Origin: JBBSHS01 sp038232515
GTDB taxonomy: Bacteria > Actinomycetota > Acidimicrobiia > Acidimicrobiales > JAUJNH01
DNA: 19,181 nt
Assembly: GCA_038232515.1 (NCBI GenBank)
Contig: JBBSHS010000051.1
Location: 1-19,181 of the forward strand
Direction: 5' to 3'
The position numbers and the translations under genes were made by a program. The notes below the pieces were generated by a model. The model was not told where the DNA came from. It saw only the letters and a list, made by a program, of their open reading frames with translations, and ran no database searches. Below, one piece after another: positions 1 to 4,786 of this stretch (positions within the stretch are counted from its first letter, which is position 1; the number at the start of each line of letters is the position of its first letter).

Positions 1-229
1 CGGGGGCGGCGCCGGTGGGCGTGGCCGATGCGGCGATGCGACCCCGCATGCGCTGCCATTTGGCGACGGGCACCCACTCGACGTGGCCGGCGTGGTCGAT
101 CGTGCCGATTGTCCCGGGCGGCTGTGCGGGTGCGGGCGCGGGCGCTGGCGCCGTCGGGGCCTCCTCTGCGTCGACCATCGTGAAACGCCGGCCGGTGAGG
201 GCGTCGGTGTGAATCTTCGGCTTGCTCAT
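1..229 (-). CDS. Partial hypothetical protein of the mobile element (3' end off the window)
   Basis: An open frame starts with ATG at 229 and stays open to the left edge (76 codons seen). It begins MSKPKIHTDALTGRRF, passes through an Ala-Pro repeat linker (about residues 25-36), and continues IGTIDHAGHVEWVPVAKWQRMRGR. The start overlaps the stop of the upstream gene as ATGA (226-229), the same arrangement as every other junction in this leftward operon, which is the main reason to accept it. I do not recognise the family. The basic residues and Pro/Ala linker would suit a small accessory protein of the integrated element, but no function can be assigned. Confidence 0.6.
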   Translation of the reverse strand, partial: MSKPKIHTDALTGRRFTMVDAEEAPTAPAPAPAPAQPPGTIGTIDHAGHVEWVPVAKWQRMRGRIAASATPTGAAP

Positions 230-600
230 GCTGCGGCTCCTTGTCGTCGGGCAATGAGGTCGGCAACGTCGTCGGGGCGGAACCGCCATCGGCCGCGCAC
301 CTTCGTCGCGGGCAGGGTTCCCCTCTGTGCAAGCCCGGTGACGCTGCGCGTGGACGCCCGGAGGAGGCTCGCAGCATCACCTGAGCTCACGGTCCCCACC
401 ATCGCATCAGCGGGCCGGAGGGGAATGCCGGAGCTTCCGACGTGTTCCGACGCCGCGAAGCGAAGCTCCGCCAGCAACTCGTAAGCGGCGGCGGGTGGGC
501 GAACTGCGTCTACCCGCTCGGCCACCGCCGCGCCCCTCTCCACCAGCGCGGCCAGAATGGCCGCTTCGTGACCGGCCCGGACATAAATCCCGCCCCTCAC
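226..600 (-). CDS. Helix-turn-helix (excisionase/MerR-like) DNA-binding protein
   Basis: A 124-residue protein using a GTG start at 600. The longer upstream ATG (741) lies inside the ATPase gene and adds low-complexity sequence, whereas GTG 600 forms a GTGA overlap with the ATPase stop at 597-599. The C-terminal ~55 residues read TVSSGDAASLLRASTRSV, then RGTLPATKVRGRWRFR, then DDVADLIARR. This is the pattern of the winged-HTH 'excisionase family' (HTH_17): a helix-turn-helix, a short wing with a basic GRWRF strand, and a closing helix. The N-terminal half is Ala/Glu-rich helix without a recognisable domain. In mobile elements such proteins act as excisionases, replication-initiation helpers or regulators. 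Which applies here cannot be told. Confidence 0.75.
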   Translation of the reverse strand: MRGGIYVRAGHEAAILAALVERGAAVAERVDAVRPPAAAYELLAELRFAASEHVGSSGIPLRPADAMVGTVSSGDAASLLRASTRSVTGLAQRGTLPATKVRGRWRFRPDDVADLIARRQGAAA

Positions 601-1904
601 GCGACCACGGCAGGGCGCGGACCAGGCCCGTCGTCGTCGTCCTGGGGCCCCGAAGGGAGCGAAGGGAGCAGGGGTGCACGCCCGCTCCCTTCGCTCCCTT
701 GGGGGGTGTCCTGCTCCCTTTGGGGTAGCCCCCACTGCCACCCGCTCTCGGCGTCACCGGGCTTGCCGACCTTGCACGACCGGACGCCAGCCTTGGCCTT
801 GGCCCGCTTGGCCTGGTCCTTAGAGAAGCCAGCCACGGCCATGGCGTCGACGGCGTCCTTGACCCACATCGGGCCATCGTCGAGGAGCTGGCGGAGCACC
901 GCGGCGGCGTCGAGGCTGTCGTCGTCGGTGGGGGCGAGCAGGTCTGATGCCCTATGGGTGGTGACGCCCTCCCATGCGACGCGGGCGCAGCCGTGCTCCG
1001 GGGAATCGACGAGCCGGTAGGCCAGAGACGGGCCGATGGGCGCGAGATTGCATTTGCTCACGGCGAGGACCCGCCGGCCTTCGTCCTCGGGGTCGACCGC
1101 GGCGAGCATGGCGGCCCGCGCCGCGCCGATGAAAGCGATAGACCCGCCGCCCCGGTAAAGCGGGTTCGGCCCTCCTGACTTCGACAGATGGCGGAGGCAC
1201 ACCACGACGCACGACGTGCGGTCAGCCATGGCCGCCAGCGGGTGCAGCACGGACCGCACGTCGGTGTCCCTGTGCGAGTCGGTTCCGCCCAGGTAGGCGG
1301 CCAGGACGTCGACGACCACCAGCGCGGCGCCGCTATGGCGAACCAGGGCCTCAAGCCGGTCGACGTCGCGTGGCAGGGCCGGTGGACGCCGGCGTGTCCG
1401 GCCCTCGTCGTCCACCTCGATGACGTCGGTGAAAAGGTGCACCCGTTCGGCGTTGCCGCCCGCGGCGTCGAGCCGGGGGCGGATGGTGTCGCCCGCGCCG
1501 TCCTCCGCCGACAGCAGGACCACGGCGCCGGGCCCGTCGAGCCGAGAACCGTCCGGCATGGGCGAGCCTGTGGACACCCGGGCAGCCAGGTCGACTGCGA
1601 TCGTGCTTTTGCCGACGGAGGGGTCGCCGTCGAGCATCACCAGCTTCCCGAGGGGCAGTCGTCCTGACCACAACCACCGGACCCGCTCGGGGTCAACGTC
1701 GGACAGGCGCACCGATACGACCGAGCGGAGCACGTCATCGGTGGGCCGCTGGTCGTCCACCGCGTCGATGGCGTCCGCGTCGATGGCGTCCACGTCGATG
1801 GCGTCGATGTCGTCCACCGCGGCCAGGCGCTTGCGCTCGGTCGCGGCTGCGTCGTTGGCCCGCTGCGCCCCGGGGCGCAGTGTGCCGAAGGCCGGGCCCG
1901 TCAC
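597..1904 (-). CDS. RepA-like AAA_25 family ATPase of a mobile element
   Basis: A 435-residue cytoplasmic P-loop ATPase with a GTG start at 1904. It has a Walker A motif GDPSVGKST (residues 93-101), a LSAEDG segment after the next strand (131-136), a Walker B-like strand ALVVVDVL (194-201), and a conserved RHLSKSGG motif (238-245). A winged-helix-like tail follows (about 335-393: KDAVDAMAVAGFSKDQAKRAKAKAG). This layout is that of RepA/AAA_25 proteins of plasmids, phages and integrative elements, related to hexameric replicative helicases, so a role in element replication is likely. Two oddities are a DAID repeat near the N-terminus (residues 32-51) and a low-complexity acidic/Pro tail (about 396-435) encoded by a long inverted repeat. 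It is coupled by 4-nt overlaps to genes on both sides. Confidence 0.85.
   Translation of the reverse strand: MTGPAFGTLRPGAQRANDAAATERKRLAAVDDIDAIDVDAIDADAIDAVDDQRPTDDVLRSVVSVRLSDVDPERVRWLWSGRLPLGKLVMLDGDPSVGKSTIAVDLAARVSTGSPMPDGSRLDGPGAVVLLSAEDGAGDTIRPRLDAAGGNAERVHLFTDVIEVDDEGRTRRRPPALPRDVDRLEALVRHSGAALVVVDVLAAYLGGTDSHRDTDVRSVLHPLAAMADRTSCVVVCLRHLSKSGGPNPLYRGGGSIAFIGAARAAMLAAVDPEDEGRRVLAVSKCNLAPIGPSLAYRLVDSPEHGCARVAWEGVTTHRASDLLAPTDDDSLDAAAVLRQLLDDGPMWVKDAVDAMAVAGFSKDQAKRAKAKAGVRSCKVGKPGDAESGWQWGLPQREQDTPQGSEGSGRAPLLPSLPSGPQDDDDGPGPRPAVVA
653..700. repeat. Perfect 17-bp inverted repeat (long hairpin) in the 3' end of the ATPase gene
   Basis: The sequence AAGGGAGCGAAGGGAGC (653-669) is matched exactly by its reverse complement at 684-700, with a 14-nt loop. 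Past one mismatched pair, four more C-G pairs can form (648-651 with 702-705). Each arm is itself a tandem repeat of the GGGAGCGAA type, and another GCTCCCTT follows at 713-720. It lies about 55 nt upstream, in the transcript's sense, of the GTGA restart of the next gene. Confidence 0.85.
1761..1805. repeat. 15-bp tandem repeat, three copies, in the ATPase gene
   Basis: The unit CGCGTCGATGGCGTC occurs at 1761-1775 and 1776-1790 (identical) and at 1791-1805 with one mismatch, with a degenerate partial copy after it. It encodes the acidic DAID-type repeat near the N-terminus of the ATPase, keeps the reading frame, and is a plausible site of copy-number variation. Confidence 0.85.
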
Positions 1905-2170
1905 GTGAGCTCATCAAGCAGCACCAGCAGAATCGCTCCGAGGGCGGCTTCTTCGTCGCCGTCGTGGGCGGCGACCCACTTCGTCCACGCTTCAATGAGG
2001 CGGTCGGGCCGGTCGGGCTCATGTCGCCGAATCCGGCTCATCGTCAGCGACCACGGTCGTCGCTGTCTCTGCCGGTTGGTACTATCCCAGCGGTCGGTGC
2101 GCTGGGCGGCGTCGCGACTTTCGAGCGGGGCCTGCCGGGGCCCCGTTCGTCGCGTCGGGGCCCCGGTCAT
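1901..2170 (-). CDS. Small hypothetical protein of the mobile element
   Basis: An 89-residue protein. ATG at 2170 overlaps the upstream stop (ATGA, 2167-2170), and its own stop overlaps the ATPase start (GTGA, 1901-1904). This double coupling fixes the start. Longer versions of the frame (from 2311) run antiframe through the preceding gene and are very Arg-rich. The first half is basic and polar (many Arg, Gln, Pro). The second half looks folded: MSRIRRHEPDRPDRLIEAW, then KWVAAHDGDEEAALGAILLVLLDELT, ending in a hydrophobic helix. I do not recognise a family. Its position directly before the replication ATPase suggests an accessory role in replication or regulation, but that is inference only. 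Confidence 0.6.
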   Translation of the reverse strand: MTGAPTRRTGPRQAPLESRDAAQRTDRWDSTNRQRQRRPWSLTMSRIRRHEPDRPDRLIEAWTKWVAAHDGDEEAALGAILLVLLDELT

Positions 2171-2628
2171 GCGGCGCCATCGGTGGTGGTTGCGCCGTCG
2201 TCGGTCGGCCGGCCGGCCTCGGCGGCACGGCGGAGCTCCTCGAGCTCGGCCCTGTCGATGAGAACGGTGGTCGACGGCTTCGACCGCTCGGCCTCGTGCC
2301 AGGCCCTCCACTCAGCGAGGATTTCCCCGACTGCCCGGTCGGCGTCGATGGCCGCGGAGTCGGGGTCGGCGGCGGCGTAGGCGACCCAGGCGGCCTCATA
2401 GGCGTCGAGGGCGGCCGCGGCGCGGTCGAAGTCGGCGCGGATGTACTCCTCGCCCCAGCCGTTCCGAAAGGCGCCGGCCCATTCGGGGGCGCCCGGCGAG
2501 CACTGGTCTGCGCTGAAGTTCCAGAGGTCTTCGACGTCGTAGCGGGCGCCGGCGTCCGATGCGGCGCCCCAGGCGGCCTCATAGGCGGCGAGGGCCTCGG
2601 TGCGGAGGGTGGTGGGCTGCCCGGTCAT
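2167..2628 (-). CDS. Acidic helical hypothetical protein with an internal duplication
   Basis: A 153-residue protein with ATG at 2628, overlapping the stop of the HTH gene (ATGA, 2625-2628). It is rich in Ala, Glu, Asp and aromatic residues and predicted mostly helical. Two similar segments, EALAAYEAAWGA (residues 10-21) and AALDAYEAAWVA (about 71-82), are 61 residues apart, and a third Trp-rich helix (EILAEWRAWHEAERS) follows. The duplication is also visible in DNA as a 20-bp perfect direct repeat. There is no signal peptide, no membrane segment and no recognisable catalytic motif. The tail (after about 125) is ELEELRRAAEAG followed by a Thr/Asp/Gly-rich end. The family is unknown. The strongly acidic character could suit a protein-binding or DNA-mimic role, but nothing in the sequence proves it. 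Confidence 0.7.
   Translation of the reverse strand: MTGQPTTLRTEALAAYEAAWGAASDAGARYDVEDLWNFSADQCSPGAPEWAGAFRNGWGEEYIRADFDRAAAALDAYEAAWVAYAAADPDSAAIDADRAVGEILAEWRAWHEAERSKPSTTVLIDRAELEELRRAAEAGRPTDDGATTTDGAA
2385..2587. repeat. 20-bp direct repeat pair marking an intragenic duplication
   Basis: CCCAGGCGGCCTCATAGGCG occurs at 2385-2404 and again at 2568-2587, 183 nt (61 codons) apart and in the same reading frame. Both copies encode AYEAAW on the minus strand, so this reflects duplication within the hypothetical gene. Confidence 0.85.
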
Positions 2629-2819
2629 GACCGGGCCTCGACTCGGCCGGCGGCCAGCAGCGCGGCAAGGTCGGACGCGGCGATCAAGATGCGCTTGCCA
2701 CCAGGAATCTGCGTGAAGGGCATGTCGCCGCGCGCCAGGCGGCGGTACATTTCGCGACGGCTCAGGTGCAGGACGGCGCCGGCCTCGGCCGGCGTGTAGT
2801 AGTGCTCAAGCATGGACAT
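2625..2819 (-). CDS. Excisionase-family helix-turn-helix protein (Xis-like)
   Basis: A 64-residue DNA-binding protein, almost entirely one HTH_17/excisionase domain: YYTPAEAGAVLHLSRREMYR (HTH helices), RLARGDMPFTQIPGGKRILI (wing) and AASDLAALLAAGR (closing helix). ATG 2819 is preferred over the TTG at 2828 because a GGAGGAG ribosome-binding site at 2829-2835 lies 9 nt upstream of ATG but abuts TTG. It heads the overlapping leftward operon and lies about 0.8 kb from the attachment-site fragment, a typical place for an Xis or regulator controlling the operon. Excisionase and transcriptional regulator cannot be separated from sequence alone. Confidence 0.8.
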   Translation of the reverse strand: MSMLEHYYTPAEAGAVLHLSRREMYRRLARGDMPFTQIPGGKRILIAASDLAALLAAGRVEARS

Positions 2820-2828
2820 GGGGTCCAA

Positions 2829-2835
2829 CTCCTCC
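2829..2835 (-). promoter_or_regulatory. Strong ribosome-binding site of the Xis-like gene
   Basis: GGAGGAG on the minus strand, 9 nt before ATG 2819. It decides the start of this gene and is the only clear Shine-Dalgarno motif in the leftward operon. Downstream genes seem to rely on overlap coupling. Confidence 0.65.
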
Positions 2836-2869
2836 GGCCCCTCGGTTGCGAGGTGGTGGAGTCGCGCCC

Positions 2870-3382
2870 TCAGGACAGGTGGCCCGGAGCTACCCGAGAA
2901 CGGACCGGAACTACGCGGCCCAGGCCATCCCGCCCCGATGCTGCGGGGCGCGACGAGCCAGGGCAGGAGGGCCAGTCGTGACGATGTCGAAGGCCAGCAG
3001 GCCCGGACGTGGCGGCGCCGGCCCGTTGGCCCGCTCCCGGTGCTGTGCCGGCGCCGGCTCGCCCGGAGAGGGCTCCACAGGGGCGCTCAGGGCCACGAGG
3101 GCACGCACCGCAGCGCTGGGCCCAGGCCCGCACCATCTCGGCCACATCGACCAGGCAGCGACCGATGCGGGCCGCCGCAGCGGCACCCGAGGACGGCGGC
3201 TTGCCCCAACGGGCGATCGTGATCACCGGGCCAGACAAGGGGGCCAAGAGTGTCACGTCGTGGCTCCTCGGCTGCGCAGCGGCGGTGATCCGGACCAGCC
3301 GTGCGACGGCCTCAACGGTGGCCCGCCGTTCGTCGGCCGCCATGGCGGCGATGCGCTCGGCTTCGGATCGGTCGCGAATCAC
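2870..3382 (-). CDS. Hypothetical protein of the mobile element, probably frameshifted
   Basis: The frame starts with GTG at 3382 and runs 170 residues. The first ~88 residues look coding: a charged helix (IRDRSEAERIAAMAADERRA), a strand-rich middle (VTLLAPLSGPVITIARW) and IGRCLVDVAEMVRAWAQR. After about 3120 this frame turns into low-quality Gly/Arg/Pro/Cys sequence with poor third-position GC, while the alternative minus frame ending at 2911 becomes better, with RALVALSAPVEP and GLLAFDIVTTGPP. A one-base indel near 3105-3125 (biological or assembly error) would join the two into a protein of roughly 155 residues. The family is not recognised. A TAAACT box 8 nt upstream of the GTG suggests a leaderless transcript. 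Confidence 0.45.
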   Translation of the reverse strand: MIRDRSEAERIAAMAADERRATVEAVARLVRITAAAQPRSHDVTLLAPLSGPVITIARWGKPPSSGAAAAARIGRCLVDVAEMVRAWAQRCGACPRGPERPCGALSGRAGAGTAPGAGQRAGAATSGPAGLRHRHDWPSCPGSSRPAASGRDGLGRVVPVRSRVAPGHLS

Positions 3383-3390
3383 AACGATGG

Positions 3391-3396
3391 AGTTTA
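3391..3396 (-). promoter_or_regulatory. -10 box of a probable leaderless promoter
   Basis: TAAACT on the minus strand ends 8 nt before the GTG at 3382, with no Shine-Dalgarno motif between. This matches the TANNNT-plus-short-spacer layout seen before other genes in the window. No -35 motif is evident. Confidence 0.4.
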
Positions 3397-3500
3397 GCCG
3401 CCATCAGCGGCCAGGATATGCAACCGCTGTTCGCCCGTTTTAGCATCGTTCAGTGTCGATTACTTGTACCCCATACCGGTACGCCTCTGTGGGCCGGCGC

Positions 3501-3533
3501 CAGGCCGGGAACAGGCCGGGAACAGGCCGGGAA
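3501..3533. repeat. Three perfect 11-bp tandem repeats near the attachment site
   Basis: CAGGCCGGGAA occurs at 3501-3511, 3512-3522 and 3523-3533. The 11-bp period places successive copies on the same DNA face. They lie about 105 bp inside the element end and 105 bp from the first leftward gene, so they could bind integrase/Xis or an operon regulator, or serve as iterons. The role is inferred from position only. The rest of the gene-free stretch 3397-3639 shows nothing else I can name. Confidence 0.8.
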
Positions 3534-3639
3534 GGATTGCACCCCATGTCATTCCGTGTCTCACGTCGGCGCACCGGAAAGGGCCTGTGAGCTGCCCGTT
3601 CACCGGAAGTCGGCAGGTCCGAGACCTGGCCCCGGTCTA

Positions 3640-3684
3640 CCTTTCAAGGTGGCGGCACGGGTTCGAATCCCGTTGGGGGTGCCA
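3640..3684 (+). other. tRNA-Glu(TTC) 3'-half fragment: attachment-site (attR-type) scar
   Basis: This 45-nt stretch contains the anticodon loop CTTTCAA (TTC, Glu) with the 3' stem strand GGTGG, a variable loop, a perfect T-arm (ACGGG, loop TTCGAAT, CCCGT), the 3' acceptor strand TGGGGGT, discriminator G and encoded CCA. The matching 5' half is missing: the bases before 3640 give neither the 5' anticodon strand, a D-arm nor a CCCCCA acceptor strand. This is what remains when a tyrosine integrase inserts an element into the 3' end of a tRNA gene. The intact tRNA-Glu and the integrase are expected to the left of the window. Confidence 0.85.
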
Positions 3685-3697
3685 ACAAAAGGGCACG

Positions 3698-3985
3698 TCA
3701 GAGCACCCATGCGTCGGCGGTAGTAGGGCCCGGACCGGGCGCCGTGCCGTGAACCAGCCGGGAAAGATCGGCGCTGGCCTCGTCCGGCCGCAGCTGACAC
3801 GGCGACACGACCAGCACCTCGTCGGCCGCGGCAGTGGCCACGGTCGCCCACAGCGGGGGGCAGACGCCATCGGTGGTGGTCAGGTGGCCAGCCCGCAGGC
3901 CGAGCACCAATTCCTCAACGCCGAGGGCGTGGAGGTCGGCCGGGCGCGCACCGCATTTTCGGGCACGTTGTAGCGGTTCCCACAC
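3698..3985 (-). CDS. Possible hypothetical protein or gene remnant next to the attachment site
   Basis: A minus-strand frame ending at 3698 shows coding-like, GC-third-position-rich codons and protein-like content: GARPADLHALGVEELVLGLR, then TTTDGVCPPLWATVATAAADEVLVVSPCQLRPDEA. With GTG 3985 as start it has 95 residues. The frame stays open further upstream, so the start is uncertain, and quality falls above about 4000, so this could be the tail of a broken gene. No family is recognised. It is on the chromosomal side of the tRNA-Glu scar and diverges from the oxidoreductase gene at 4169. The gap 3986-4156 shows nothing else clear. Confidence 0.35.
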   Translation of the reverse strand: MWEPLQRARKCGARPADLHALGVEELVLGLRAGHLTTTDGVCPPLWATVATAAADEVLVVSPCQLRPDEASADLSRLVHGTAPGPGPTTADAWVL

Positions 3986-4156
3986 CCAGCCGCGTATACC
4001 AACGGTGCTGTAGCCGGCGAGCCGAGGGCCGCCTGACCCCGGTCCGAGTCGGAGACCAGATGAACAGACCTCGCCAAGTCGAAGACCGGTGACCAGCTGA
4101 CCCGTACAACGTTCAGGATCCTGCGTCCGCGGCTTTCTCGCCGTGTGCGTCGTCAG

Positions 4157-4162
4157 TAGGAT
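4157..4162 (+). promoter_or_regulatory. -10 box of a probable leaderless promoter for the oxidoreductase
   Basis: TAGGAT ends 6 nt before the CTG codon at 4169, which is the best N-terminal match to the family. This is the same TANNNT/short-spacer layout as at 6733, 8507 and 15808. No convincing -35 is visible. The AGGA inside it could alternatively serve as a ribosome-binding site 7 nt before CTG. Confidence 0.4.
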
Positions 4163-4168
4163 GAGCGC

Positions 4169-4786
4169 CTGACCACTTTGGAGTTCTTCTTCGACCCGGG
4201 CTGACCGTGGACATGGATGACCTCCCGTTGGGTGGTCGAGGTGGCGCCCCGCAAGGACGTGCCCGTCCGGTGGCGCACCTTCAGTCTCGCCATCAAAAAC
4301 CAAGGCCAGGAGATCCCTGAGCAGTTCCCGGAGGGGCTCGTTTCGCTGGGTGCCCTGCGCGTGGTGGAAGCCGTGTGGGCCCAAGAGGGCGATGGCCCCA
4401 TCGGACGGCTGTACACCGAACTGGGCCGGCGATTCCACCTTCAGGACGACAAGACACTGGATGCCGTGAGCTCGGCGCTCGAAGCTTGCGGGCTGGACGC
4501 CAAGCTGGTCTCGGCCGCTGGGGACGAACGCTGGGAAGAGGTGATCACATCCTCGATGGCGGAGGCACTGGAGCTGGTGGGGACCGAGGTGGGAGTCCCC
4601 GTGCTTGCGTTCCACCACGGGGATGAGATTCACGCCATCTCTGGTCCCATCATGTCGCCCTCGGCCACCGGGGATGCTGCGCTCGCGCTGTGGGACAACG
4701 TCGTGGCCCTGGCCGGCATCCCGAACTTCTTCGAGTTGAAACGGTCGCGTAACGTACCCCCGCGCTTTGGCCCCTCCCCTACGTGA
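4169..4786 (+). CDS. DsbA-fold oxidoreductase (Rv2466c/FrnE-like), candidate selenoprotein with in-frame TGA
   Basis: Read through one TGA, this is a 205-residue protein matching the Rv2466c-type DsbA-family oxidoreductases (mycothiol-dependent nitroreductase family, about 207 residues). It opens TTLEFFFDPG-(TGA)-PWTWMTSRWVVEVA, where family members have DP.CPW.W.TSRW. The TGA (4202-4204, residue 12) exactly replaces the catalytic cysteine, and the second active-site position is Thr15. Downstream all family features are intact: FSLAIKN, VGTEVGVPVLAF, GPIMSP, LWDNV and FFELKRSRNVPPRF. There is no other stop and codon use is normal. The start is probably CTG 4169; TTG 4178 is possible, and ATG 4161 is out of frame. 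ATG 4217 would give a 189-residue form without the active site. The stop overlaps the next start (GTGA). The alternative to selenocysteine is a recent pseudogene or sequence error. Confidence 0.75.
4202..4204 (+). other. Candidate selenocysteine codon (TGA)
   Basis: This in-frame TGA is at the catalytic Cys position of a thioredoxin-fold active site, between conserved FFFDPG and PWTW. TGA is used as an ordinary stop elsewhere in this window, including at the end of this same gene, so general recoding is excluded. Confidence 0.6.
4219..4237 (+). promoter_or_regulatory. Candidate bacterial SECIS hairpin
   Basis: GACCTCCCGTTGGGTGGTC starts 14 nt after the TGA. It folds as four pairs (4219-4222 with 4234-4237), a U/U mismatch (4223/4233), three C-G pairs (4224-4226 with 4230-4232) and a GUU loop (4227-4229). 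The apical loop is 22 nt after the TGA. E. coli fdhF uses a 17-nt hairpin about 11 nt downstream with a bulged U and a GU in the loop for SelB binding. The layout here is similar but was not computed. Confidence 0.5.

Noticed and set aside
226..741. Longer 171-residue form of the second HTH protein
   Set aside because: The extra 47 residues are translated from the inverted-repeat tail of the ATPase gene. GTG 600 gives the standard GTGA overlap.
3609..3684. Full-length tRNA-Glu at the att site
   Set aside because: The 5' bases do not pair with the 3' acceptor strand or the anticodon stem and form no D-arm, so only the 3' half is present.
3698..4633. A 311-codon minus-strand ORF
   Set aside because: Its 5' two thirds are antisense to the well-supported oxidoreductase gene and have no protein-like character. 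Only the last ~95 codons look coding and are reported separately.
4217..4786. Oxidoreductase starting at ATG 4217
   Set aside because: This start lies after the active site and removes the conserved FFFDPG.PW segment, which is clearly encoded upstream. It is kept only as an alternative.
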